A stretch of 64,000 bases of DNA from NCBI GenBank assembly GCA_963795435.1, contig CAWCHV010000007.1, positions 2,418,001 through 2,482,000 on the forward strand. Direction: 5' to 3'. The translations under genes were made by a program, and so were the position numbers. Positions 34,760 through 43,515 of the stretch are shown one piece after another. The notes beneath the pieces are model-generated. The model saw nothing but the letters and a program-made list of their open reading frames with translations, made no database searches and had not been told where the DNA came from. This DNA is from JAFKFI01 sp963795435. Lineage in GTDB: Bacteria; Pseudomonadota; Alphaproteobacteria; Acetobacterales; Acetobacteraceae. The first letter of the stretch is position 1. Each line of letters begins with the position of its first letter.

Positions 34760-36830
34760 ATGGCGATCACGCCCACCTATCCCGGCGTCTATATCGAGGA
34801 ACTGCCGAGCCCGGTTCATACGATCGCCGGGGTGGCGACGTCGATCACCGCCTTCGTCGGCTACACCTCGCGCGGCATCGACAGCCGCGCCGAGCAGATC
34901 CTGAGCTTTTCCGACTACGAGCGGCAATTCGGCGGCATCGACAGGTTCAGCGAAGTTTCATATGCAGTACAGCAGTTCTTCGCCAATGGCGGCGCGCAGG
35001 CCTATGTGGTGCGCGTGCCGCACAAGTACCTGCCCGGCCAGCAGCCTGGCGCGCAGGTGGCCTTCGCCAATTTGCTGTTTACCGCGCTCAGCAGCGGATT
35101 ATGGGCGAACGGCAACCTGCTGATCGACGTGGACTATGACGGTGTGGACCAGTCGTCGGATCCCACGGCCTTCAACCTAGCGATCACCAACGTCGAGGAC
35201 GGTACCGTCGAGACGTTTCCGTCCGTTTCTCTCAACCTGAACAGGACGAATTACGTACTACCGGTGGTGAACGATCCAGACACCGGGTCGCAGCTTGTCA
35301 AAGTCGGGCTCGTGGCGCCCTGGCCTGGCGGCACTCCGCCCGCCGGACCGCCGGCGCGCAGCGGCGTGATCGGCGCAACGCTGACGCTGAACGCCTCCAA
35401 GGTACCGACCGCGATCAATGCGGCGATCGGCGGCAACGCGGCGGCGGTGGTGGCGACGGACGATTTCGGGCTGATTGTCACGGTCTCCCAACCCACGCCG
35501 CCGCCGTCAGCGTTCCCGCTCACGGTCAAGGTGTTCGCACAGGGCGCGCCGATTCCGCAGACCGTCGCCGGCGTCGCCGCGCAACTTGAGCGCGCGCTGA
35601 ATGCCAGTCTCGCGGTGAACTGGCCGACGGCCGCGGTGCGCTGCACGGCGGTCGATGCAGGTGGCGGCAATCAGTCAATCCGCGTTGTCGGCTACCTGCC
35701 GAACGCGGCCAGCCTCACCGGCCCCGGTTTCAACGACGCCGAGCTGAGCTTCACGCCGCCGGGATCCCCTCTGAAGGATGCCGCGACGCCGCTCGGTCTG
35801 GCGGCGGCGGCGGTCAACGTCGCGCACTACACGCTAGGCACGAACCGGACTCTTAGGCCAACAGACAGGCTCCAAGCCGGGAACCGACGGCAACGGCTTG
35901 CCCGGCACCACGGAGCTGATCGGCGACGAGCTGCTGTTCACCGGCATCTATGCGCTTCGCAAGATCGATCTCTTCAACCTGCTGAGCATTCCCGATGCCA
36001 CGCGCGCGAACGCTGGTGATCCGAACTCGCTCGATCCGGCGGTCGATCCGAACAGCATCTACAGCGCGGCGATCAGCCTTTGCCAACAGTTCCGCGCCAT
36101 GCTGCTGGTCGACCCGCCGCCGCCCGTCAACACCGTCGCCGCGGCGGTGGACTGGAAGAGTGTCGGCCTGGGCGTGCATCAGGAGAATGGCGCGGCCTAC
36201 TTCCCGCGCCTGCGCCTGCCTGACCCGGCCAACAACTATCAGCTCCGCACCTTCGCGCCATCGGGCGTGGTGGCCGGGCTCTATGCGCGGATCGACAGCA
36301 CGCGCGGCGTCTGGAAAGCCCCGGCGGGAACCGAGGCGACGCTGACCGGTGTGAGCGGGACGGTATACAAGCTCAGCGATCCGGAAAATGGCGTACTCAA
36401 TCCGCTCGGCCTCAACTGTTTCCGCACTTTCCCGATCTACGGCACGGTGTGCTGGGGCGCCCGCACGCTGGTCGGCTCCGATGCCGAGGGCAGCCAGTGG
36501 AAGTACGTGCCCGTGCGCCGGCTCGCGCTGTACATCGAGGAGAGCCTGTATCGCGGCACCAAATGGGCGGTGTTCGAGCCGAACGACGAGCCGCTATGGG
36601 CGCAGCTCAGGCTCAACATCGGCTCGTTCATGCACGATCTGTTCCGGCGTAGCGCGTTCCAGGGCAGCTCGCCGAAGGACGCCTATCTCGTGAAGTGTGA
36701 CAAGGACACCACCACACCGAGCGATCAGGATAACGGCATCGTCAACATCCTGGTCGGGTTCGCGCCGCTGAAGCCGGCGGAGTTCGTGGTGATCCAGATC
36801 CAGCAGCTCGCGGGCCAGCTTCAGACCTGA
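34760..36830 (+). CDS. eCIS contractile sheath protein; reading frame shifts +1 at 35855
   Basis: About 689 codons. The N-terminus MAITPTYPGVYIEELPSPVH and ITAFVGYTSRG are typical of phage and Afp/Pvc sheath proteins; the C-terminal part has LYIEESLYRGTKWAVFEPND, LWAQLRLNIGSFMHDLFRRS, YLVKCD and FVVIQIQQ, the conserved sheath core. The frame from ATG 34760 passes into the downstream frame near 35852-35858, where the bases are ACT CTT AGG C; reading CTT then GGC gives LGTNRTLGQQTG, a natural-looking join. Either a single extra base breaks the gene or the ribosome slips. There is only one sheath gene. It surrounds the tube and contracts to fire it. Confidence 0.88.
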
Positions 36831-36860
36831 CGCTCAACAGCCGATCGAAGGACCAGGCTC

Positions 36861-37382
36861 ATGGCGGAATTCGTCGTCAACCCGCAGCGGTTCGACCCCT
36901 ACAAGAACTTCAAGTTCCGGGTGCGCTGGGGCGGCCGCTACGTCGCCGGCATCAGCAAGGTCTCGGCCCTCAAACGCACCACGGAGGTCGTCAAGCACCG
37001 CGAGGGTGGCGATCCCTCGACCAGCCGCAAAGCGCCCGGACGCTCCGAGTTCGACGCGATCACCTTGGAACGCGGCGTGACGCACGACCTCGAATTCGAG
37101 AACTGGGCGAGCAAGGTCTGGCAGTTGCAGGCGTCGCTCGGCAGCGAGGTGTCGCTGGCGGATTTCCGCAAGGACGTGATCCTCGATTTCTACAACGAGG
37201 CGGGCCAGCTCGCGATCTCGTACAAGGTGTTCCGCTGTTGGGTCTCGGAATACCAAGCGCTGCCCGATCTCGACGCCAACGCCAACGCCGTCGCAATCCA
37301 GCACATCAAGCTTGAGAACGAAGGCTGGCAACGCGACGTCGCCGTGGTGGAGCCCGCCGAGCCCACGCTGACGCCGGCGTAA
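36861..37382 (+). CDS. eCIS inner tube protein (T4 gp19-like)
   Basis: A 173-residue tube protein of the phage tail tube/Hcp-like fold. Conserved features are FDPYKNFKFRVRWGGRYVAG near the start, KVSALKRTTEVVKHREGG, SRKAPGRSEFDAITLERGVT, and FYNEAGQLAISYKVFRCWVS near the end. Hexameric rings stack into the rigid tube inside the sheath. It follows the sheath gene by 30 bases and is the only tube-type gene here. Confidence 0.93.
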   Translation: MAEFVVNPQRFDPYKNFKFRVRWGGRYVAGISKVSALKRTTEVVKHREGGDPSTSRKAPGRSEFDAITLERGVTHDLEFENWASKVWQLQASLGSEVSLADFRKDVILDFYNEAGQLAISYKVFRCWVSEYQALPDLDANANAVAIQHIKLENEGWQRDVAVVEPAEPTLTPA

Positions 37383-37415
37383 CCACGACGCCATCACCGC
37401 GGGCATTGGTGCGCC

Positions 37416-38171
37416 ATGCATCCAGGAGTTTCACCCAAAGGGGCCGACCCGATCGGCTCCATGCAAGCCCTTTCGGGCGAGCGGCTCCTCGCGGCGTGGG
37501 AGCGCGGCAGCGCCGAGACGCCGCCCTCGCGCGCGCTGACTATGCTGCGTGCCGGCTGTCCCGCGCTGGTCGAGACTGACGCGGCTATGCTCCCGCTAGC
37601 GGCGCGCGATGCCTCCTTGCTCGCATTGCACGCACGCAGCTTTGGCCCGACCCTTGCCGCCTACGCCGCGTGCGACGCCTGCGGCGAGCGCCTTGAGTTC
37701 GGACTTCAAGCGGCCGACATCGCGGCGACCCTGCGAGCATCCGAAGCGGTTGGTACACTGACGCTCGATGGCGTCACGCTCCGGCTTCGCACGGCGAACA
37801 CGCGCGATATCGCGGAAGCCGCCGCCGCGCCCAATCTGGAGGCCGCGCGCGACGCGCTGCTCGCGCGCTGTGCCGAGGGGACGGTGCCCATTCCGCTGCC
37901 CCCGCTGCTCCGCGATGCTGCACTTGCGCGGCTCGACGCGATGCACGAGGCGGCGGAAATCTCGCTCTCCCTCGCCTGCCCAGCGTGTGCGGCGCGCCAA
38001 GCGATCCATTTCGACATCGCGAGTTTCCTCTGGGCCGAAATCCGTCATGCCGCGCGCGGCCTGCTCGACGAGGTGCATGGGCTAGCGTGGGCCTATGGCT
38101 GGGCCGAGAGCGCGATCCTGGCGATGAGCCCGGCGCGTCGCGCCGCCTATCTCGGCCGGGTGAGCGGATGA
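37416..38171 (+). CDS. T4 gp26/gp28-like hub assembly protein of the eCIS, with a four-cysteine zinc site
   Basis: A 251-residue protein. Two CxxC pairs, CDACGE (about residues 87-92) and CPACAA (about 190-195), probably bind one zinc. The region ending HAARGLLDEVHGLAWAYGWA, ESAILAMSPARRAAYL, is the typical C-terminus of T4 baseplate-hub assembly proteins encoded in CIS clusters. It likely helps assemble the hub and may not stay in the particle. The ATG at 37416 is uncertain; MQALSGERLLAAW at 37461 is an alternative start. Confidence 0.75.
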   Translation: MHPGVSPKGADPIGSMQALSGERLLAAWERGSAETPPSRALTMLRAGCPALVETDAAMLPLAARDASLLALHARSFGPTLAAYAACDACGERLEFGLQAADIAATLRASEAVGTLTLDGVTLRLRTANTRDIAEAAAAPNLEAARDALLARCAEGTVPIPLPPLLRDAALARLDAMHEAAEISLSLACPACAARQAIHFDIASFLWAEIRHAARGLLDEVHGLAWAYGWAESAILAMSPARRAAYLGRVSG

Positions 38172-38920
38172 GCGACAGCCTCATCCGGCTGGTGCTGCGC
38201 GCACAGGGCCGCTTGCCCGTCGCCGAGCCGCTGCTACCCTCGCGCTACGCCGCCGCGCCGCTGTCAGGACTATCGGAGGTAACCGGAGTGGAGCCGATCA
38301 CCGACCCGGTGACGCGCGACCGCGACCGCTCGCCCATTCGTCCGCCCATCCCGCCGGACCCGCTTTTTCCGGCTTCATCCGGTCCGCCAACGCCGAGCGC
38401 GGCACCTCCTCTCGCGCGCCGCGACGGGAGATCGGAGGGGGATGCGCCCGTCGCCGGAGGCAGCCCGGTCGGGCCCATCGCGGACGCTCTGCCGTCGCCC
38501 CTGGTGACAGTCCCGCCGCAGCCCGTTCGCGTGTTGGCGAGGATGCCGCTGGATCAAGCGCCGCGGCCCGAACCGTCAGTCCATGCGGTCGCTCCACCTG
38601 CACCGCTTTCGCCCTCGCCGACCTCTTCCGAGTGGGCTTCTCCCCGGTCAAAGTCAGCGGACCCCGCGCCCGCCAATCTCGACCGCCGCCCGTCTGCCGG
38701 CGTCTCGCCGTTCCTCGCCCGCGAAGCGGCGCTCGCCGGCGCCCGAACAGCGGCAATTGAGACGCCTCGCCCGGAAACGCCCGCCCTCGCGCCGGACGTG
38801 CACATCAGCATTGGTCGCGTGGAGGTCCACGCCGCTCCCGAGCGGCCAGCCCCGGTGCGCGCCGCTGCCGCGCGGCATACAGGCTTGTCGCTCGCCGACT
38901 ATCTGGCTCGGCGGCGATGA
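38168..38920 (+). CDS. proline-rich, mostly disordered eCIS protein
   Basis: A 250-residue protein of low complexity, rich in proline, alanine and serine, with a short ordered start (MSDSLIRLVLRAQGRLPVAE, PLLPSRYA) and a conserved-looking end, HISIGRVEVHAAPERP, then LSLADYLARRR. Such proteins with an ISIGRVEV-type tail are found next to DUF4255 genes in many eCIS clusters; no function is established. It overlaps both neighbours by four bases (ATGA), so translation is coupled. Confidence 0.7.
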   Translation: MSDSLIRLVLRAQGRLPVAEPLLPSRYAAAPLSGLSEVTGVEPITDPVTRDRDRSPIRPPIPPDPLFPASSGPPTPSAAPPLARRDGRSEGDAPVAGGSPVGPIADALPSPLVTVPPQPVRVLARMPLDQAPRPEPSVHAVAPPAPLSPSPTSSEWASPRSKSADPAPANLDRRPSAGVSPFLAREAALAGARTAAIETPRPETPALAPDVHISIGRVEVHAAPERPAPVRAAAARHTGLSLADYLARRR

Positions 38921-40173
38921 GCGACTTCCTCGCCGTCGCGGGTGTCACGGCGGTGCTGCGCTGGATGCTGCGTGACGCGCTCACCGCCAGCGGCCTCGAT
39001 ACCGTGTTCGGCGTCACGCCCTTGGTGAGTGCGCTGCCGCCCGACCGCATCGTGGTAGGCGCGACCGAGACCCCGCAGCTCAACCTGTTCATGTATCACA
39101 TCGGGTTGAACGTCGGCTGGCGGAACGTCGAGCTGCCGGAGCGCGACGGCGGCGGCAGGCGGCTCACCACGCCGCCGCTGGCGCTCGACCTGCATTACCT
39201 GCTCTCCGCCTACGGGCCGAACGAGATGGACGGCGAGATCCTGCTCGGCTGGGCGATGCAATTGCTGCACGAGCAGCCGGTGCTGAGCCGCGACCTGGTG
39301 CAGACCGCGCTCACCGGCACGCGCACCCAGCCCGGTGCGACCGGCGAGATGCAGGCGGTCGGCCTCAGCACGCTCGCCGACCAGGCGGAATTGATAAAGC
39401 TTTCGCCGCAGTCGCTGACCACCGAGGAAGTCTACCGGCTCTGGCCCGCCTTCAACGCGCATTACCGCGCGACGGCCGCCTATCTCGCGACGGTGGTGCT
39501 GATCCAGCGCCAGCGCCCGGTGCGCGTCAGCCTACCAGTGCAGGTCCGCAACATCCTGGTGCAGCCGATGGAGCGGCCGGTGATCGAGGACGTCTCGCCC
39601 GGCATGGTCGCGACGGGCGAACAGCTCACTATCCGCGGTCACCATTTCGTCGGCGACAGTGTGGCCGACACGCTGGTCAGCTTCGACGACGGCACCCAGG
39701 CGACGCCCGACACGGTGCAGGACGGCGCGGTCCGCGTCACCATCCCCACCACCCTGCTCGCCGGCGTGCGCGGCGTGCAGATCACCCGCAACGTCAGTTT
39801 CGGCGCGCCCACCGATCCGCATCGTGGCTTCAACTCCAACCCGGCGAGCTTCATGCTGCTGCCGACCATCACCGCACCGCCCGCGACCGCGCAGGTCGGC
39901 ACCACGCTCACCCTCACGCTCAATCCGCCGGTCGGCCGCCGCCAGCGCGCCGCGCTGCTGATCGGCAGCCAGTCCGTCGAGATCGACCCGCGTCCGCTCG
40001 CCTCTCCCGCCACGTCCGCGACGCTCGGTTTCCGGCTGCCCGCCGATTTCGTGCCGACGCCTGCACCCGGCCTGCCGCTGCGCGTGCGGATCGACGGTGC
40101 CGAAAGCCGCATCACGCTGAATGCCGCGCTGGTGCCGCCCGCCTATGTCCCGCGGATCGTGGTGACGCCATGA
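38917..40173 (+). CDS. DUF4255 (Pvc16 N-terminal-type) protein with IPT/TIG-like domain, probable tube/sheath terminator
   Basis: A 418-residue protein. Residues 1-190 match the DUF4255 pattern: AVLRWMLRDALTASGLDTVF, VVGATETPQLNLFMYHIGLN, WRNVELPERD, LDLHYLLSAYG, and LLGWAMQLLHEQPVLSRDLV. Residues 215 onward contain PVIEDVSPGMVATGEQLTIR, an IPT/TIG beta domain, and more beta-rich sequence. In Afp/Pvc particles the Pvc16-type protein caps the end of the tube distal to the baseplate. The usual domain is about 200 residues, so the C-terminal half is an extension. Confidence 0.88.
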   Translation: MSDFLAVAGVTAVLRWMLRDALTASGLDTVFGVTPLVSALPPDRIVVGATETPQLNLFMYHIGLNVGWRNVELPERDGGGRRLTTPPLALDLHYLLSAYGPNEMDGEILLGWAMQLLHEQPVLSRDLVQTALTGTRTQPGATGEMQAVGLSTLADQAELIKLSPQSLTTEEVYRLWPAFNAHYRATAAYLATVVLIQRQRPVRVSLPVQVRNILVQPMERPVIEDVSPGMVATGEQLTIRGHHFVGDSVADTLVSFDDGTQATPDTVQDGAVRVTIPTTLLAGVRGVQITRNVSFGAPTDPHRGFNSNPASFMLLPTITAPPATAQVGTTLTLTLNPPVGRRQRAALLIGSQSVEIDPRPLASPATSATLGFRLPADFVPTPAPGLPLRVRIDGAESRITLNAALVPPAYVPRIVVTP

Positions 40174-42096
40174 CGATGCTGGCCGAAGCCTGGCAGTCGG
40201 CGAATCAGGCAGCGCTGGTCGCGGCGTTGCGCCCGGTCTACGCGGCACTGTGCCGACACGCCGGCAAGCCCGAGCCCACCGAACCGTTAGAACTATCGCT
40301 GCCGCTCGATCCGCCGGCCGCGATCGACACGCTGACGGCGCTGTTCGCGCTGAGCCCGTTCGAGCGAGCCGTACTGCTGCTCTGCGCCGGCGTGGAGTTG
40401 GAAGGCCGCTTCGCCGAGACCTGCGCCGCCGCGCAGGGCGATCCGCGCCGTGGCTACGCCACGTTCGGTCTGGCGCTCGCGGCGTTGCCCGACGCGCATT
40501 GGAGCGCGCTCTCGCGCGACCGCCCGCTGCGCCATTGGCGGCTGGTGGAGATAGTCCCGGAGGAAACGCTCACCGGGAGCAAGCTGCGCATCGACGAACG
40601 TATCCTGCACCGCCTTGCCGGCGTGCAGAGCAGCGACGAGCGACTGGAGGGCGTGATCGCGCCCATCCCGCCGGCCGCGTTCGTTCCTGCCTGGATCGGC
40701 GACGCCGCGGGGTCCGCGGCGCGCGCGCTGGTCGCGTCCGACGGCTGCGTGCTGCTCACCGGCCGAAGTGCGGCGGATCGCGCTCTGGCCGCCGCCGAGG
40801 TCGCTGCGCCTCGCCGGGCTTTCCCCCAATCTGCTACGCGCGGCCGATATTCCGGCCGCCGCCCTCGACCGCGAGGCGCTGGCGCGGCAGTGGAACCGCG
40901 AGGCGCGGCTCGCCCCGGCCGGTCTGTGCGTGCAAGTCGCCGATGCGGCGGAGGCGCGGCCGCTGCTCGCGCTCCTCGCGCGCATCGACGTTCCCGTGCT
41001 GGTCGAGGCGGACGAAGCGGCGGCGCCGGACGGGTTCGCGGCGGTGCGGATCGCGGTGCCGTCACCCTCGGCGGCGGAGCGGCGGCAGGTGTGGGCCGAC
41101 AGCATCGGCATCCCGGCCGCCGCGCGCATGAATGGCGCGCTCGACGCAGTCGCCGACCAGTTCAGCCTCGACACGCCGGCCATCCGTTCGGCCGGCGCGG
41201 CCCTCGGCCTGATTGGCGCCGATGCCGGCGGCGATGCGCTTGGCCGCGCCGCCTGGCGCATCGGCCGCGCGCACGCGCGCCGCTCGATGGAGCAGCTCGC
41301 CCGCCGCATCGAGCCTAGGGCCGACTGGGACAGCCTGGTCCTGCCCGAGGCGCAGACCAGCACGCTCCGGCAGATCGCGTCCCACGTACGCCAACGTGTC
41401 ACGGTCCACGAACGCTGGGGCTTCGCCGGGAAATATTCGCGCGGGCTCGGGCTTACCGCGCTGTTTGCCGGCGCCAGCGGCACCGGCAAGACCATGGCCG
41501 CGGAGGTGCTGGCGCATACGCTCGATCTCGACTTGTTCCAGATCGATCTCGCCGGGCTGGTCAGCAAATACATCGGCGAGACCGAGAAGAACCTCAGGCG
41601 CGTGTTCGACGCCGCCGAGGACAGCGGCGCCATCCTGCTGTTCGACGAGGCCGACGCGCTGTTCGGCAAGCGGAGTGAGGTGAAGGACAGCCACGACCGC
41701 TACGCCAACCTTGAGGTGAGCTATCTGCTGCAACGAATGGAGGCGTATCGCGGCCTCGCCATCCTCACCACCAACATGCGCCACGCCATCGACACGGCGT
41801 TCCTGCGCCGCATCCGCTTTGTCGTCGAGTTCCCGTTCCCCGACGTCGCCGAGCGCGCGCGCATTTGGAAAGGCGTGTTCCCGGAGGACACGCCCACGGC
41901 GTCGCTCGACGTTTCCCGCCTGGCACGGCTCGGCATCGCCGGCGGCATCATCCGTAACATCGCGATGCACGCTGCTTTCCTGGCGGCCGACGCCGCCGAG
42001 CCGGTGCGCATGAGCCACCTGCTCGCCGCGGCGCGCACGGAATACGCCAAGCTCGAGAAGCCGCTGGGGCGCATAGAGACGGAGGGGTGGGAGTGA
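40170..42096 (+). CDS. eCIS AAA+ ATPase (Pvc15-like); reading frame shifts +1 near 40797
   Basis: An ATPase of about 640 codons. The first frame covers the N-terminal helical domain (DTLTALFALSPFERAVLLLC) to VLLTGRSAADRALAAA. The second frame resumes RSLRLAGLSPNLLRAADI and contains the complete catalytic domain: GLTALFAGASGTGKTMAAEV (Walker A), SKYIGETEKNLRRVF, AILLFDEADALFGKR (Walker B), and the arginine finger region DTAFLRRIRFVVEFPFPD. Pvc15-type ATPases are needed for assembly or cargo loading. One extra base near 40797 breaks the gene. The end overlaps the next start as TGATG. Confidence 0.88.
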
Positions 42097-42506
42097 TGAC
42101 TCCTGCCCGACCCGAAACCCCCTCACCCAACCCTCTCCCCCAGGGGGGAGAGGGCCTTTCCTGCTCCCTCTCCCCCTTGGGGGAGAGGGCTGGGGTGAGG
42201 GGGTCGAGCGCCCACGCCGAAAGACGACGCCGCCGCGCGAACACCACGCCTCAAAGCACCACGCACCTCCACATCGACCGCCTCGTGCTACACGGCGTCT
42301 CGCAGTCAGACACGGCGCGCCTGGCAGCGGCCATCGAGCGTGAGCTAACCACGCTAGCCGCACAATCCAACACCCACTTCGCGCCATTCGCCACCGAAAG
42401 CCTGCGAGCCCAGCGCATCGTCCCAGGCCGCACCCCGGAGCACACCGGACGCCGTGCCGCCGGCGCGGTCTGGTCGAGCATCGCCGCGTCAGGAGCGCCA
42501 AGATGA
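42096..42506 (+). CDS. small eCIS-linked protein with a repeat in its N-terminal coding region
   Basis: 136 residues from ATG 42096. The conserved-looking part is the second half, HIDRLVLHGVSQSDTARLAA, AIERELTTLAAQ, a short helical protein found in many eCIS clusters. The first 40 codons come from a palindromic dispersed repeat (42116-42212), giving PSPNPLPQGGEG and GERAGVRG, a translation typical of such repeats. A GTG at 42195 would give a 103-residue protein without most of it. The stop overlaps the next gene by four bases. Confidence 0.65.
   Translation: MTPARPETPSPNPLPQGGEGLSCSLSPLGERAGVRGSSAHAERRRRRANTTPQSTTHLHIDRLVLHGVSQSDTARLAAAIERELTTLAAQSNTHFAPFATESLRAQRIVPGRTPEHTGRRAAGAVWSSIAASGAPR
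42116..42212. repeat. double palindromic dispersed repeat inside an eCIS gene
   Basis: Two hairpins in tandem: CCCTCTCCCCC with GGGGGAGAGGG, then CCCTCTCCCCCTT with its inverse, bracketed by CCTCACCC and GGGTGAGG. Related to the copies at 27425-27482 and 56979-57026. It is in frame with the start of the small eCIS gene. Confidence 0.85.
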
Positions 42507-43150
42507 GCTCACCAATTTCACCGCGCCTGATGAAGGGCGGCATCGTCACGCTCGACCCCGATACCGGTATCCCGCTCGGCACCATCTCGCTGCAGTACAA
42601 TCCCGACACGCTGACCCGCAAGCTGCAGCCCCAGGCGGTGAGCGAGCAGCCCGACCGCTCGGAAATCCTGCGCCTCAAGGGGCCGCCGATCGAGACCATC
42701 AGCGTCGCCGCCGAGATCGACGCGACCGACCAGCTCGAGGCCTCCGGCGCGACGGCGCTCACGCTCGGCATCCAGCCGCAACTCGCCGCTCTGGAGATGC
42801 TGGTCTACCCGTCGAGCGTCGATCTGATCGTCAACGAGGCGCTCACCTTGCTCGGCACCATCGAGATCCTGCCGATGCAGTCGCCGCTCGCGGTGTTCGT
42901 GTGGAATGCGACGCGCATCACGCCGGTACGGATCACCTCCCTCGACATCACCGAGGAGGCGTTCGACACCAACCTCAACCCGATCCGTGCCAAAATCTCG
43001 CTCGAAATGCGCGTGCTCAACGTCAACGACACCGGCTTCCTCAACCCGGCCGGCGCGCTCTACATGGTCTACCAGATCGAGAAAGAGGCGCTGGCGATCG
43101 CCAACGCCATCCAGGCGGCCGGCAGCCTCGCCGCGAGCCTGTCGCTATGA
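42503..43150 (+). CDS. CIS-tube-type adaptor protein (tube initiator, Afp7-like)
   Basis: A 215-residue protein of the contractile-injection-system tube family found at the tube-baseplate junction. The N-terminus GTISLQYNPDTLTRKLQPQA is the characteristic FNPESL-type motif; ETISVAAEIDATDQLE and VRITSLDITEEAFDTNLNPI, RAKISLEMRVL are the conserved central strands. LysM is not fused here; it is encoded by the next gene. It overlaps both neighbours by four bases. Confidence 0.87.
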   Translation: MSSPISPRLMKGGIVTLDPDTGIPLGTISLQYNPDTLTRKLQPQAVSEQPDRSEILRLKGPPIETISVAAEIDATDQLEASGATALTLGIQPQLAALEMLVYPSSVDLIVNEALTLLGTIEILPMQSPLAVFVWNATRITPVRITSLDITEEAFDTNLNPIRAKISLEMRVLNVNDTGFLNPAGALYMVYQIEKEALAIANAIQAAGSLAASLSL

Positions 43151-43515
43151 GCGGCGCCATCGACAATTTTGTCGCCGCGGGCGGCACCAGCGGGGCGCTG
43201 ACGCAGCCGAACAGCCGCTACTACGGCCTCGGCACGGCGAGCTACACGCGCCCCGACGGCACCGAGGTTCGCTACCTACAGCGCCGTATCATCCCGCAGC
43301 CGGACCAGTTTTCCACCATGCGGCAATACGTGGTCGTGCAGGGCGATCGCATCGACAGTGTGGCCAATACGCAGATGGGCGATCCGCTGCTGTACTGGAT
43401 CCTGTGCGACGCCAACGCCGCATCCGATCCTGACGCGCTGGTCGCGGAACCCGGCCGCGTGCTGCGCGTCACCCTGCCGGCCGGCATCGGCGCAGCGGGC
43501 GGAAGCAATGGCTAG
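43147..43515 (+). CDS. LysM-like small baseplate protein (gpX/gp53-like)
   Basis: 122 residues: YYGLGTASYTRPDGTEVRYL, RRIIPQPDQF, then a LysM-like motif YVVVQGDRIDSVANTQMGDP, LLYWILCDANA and GRVLRVTLP. In phages and eCIS such proteins clamp baseplate hub and wedge. The unit formed with the preceding gene corresponds to a single CIS-tube+LysM protein in Afp and Pvc. Starts inside the stop of the previous gene (ATGA) and overlaps the next start by eight bases. Confidence 0.85.
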   Translation: MSGAIDNFVAAGGTSGALTQPNSRYYGLGTASYTRPDGTEVRYLQRRIIPQPDQFSTMRQYVVVQGDRIDSVANTQMGDPLLYWILCDANAASDPDALVAEPGRVLRVTLPAGIGAAGGSNG

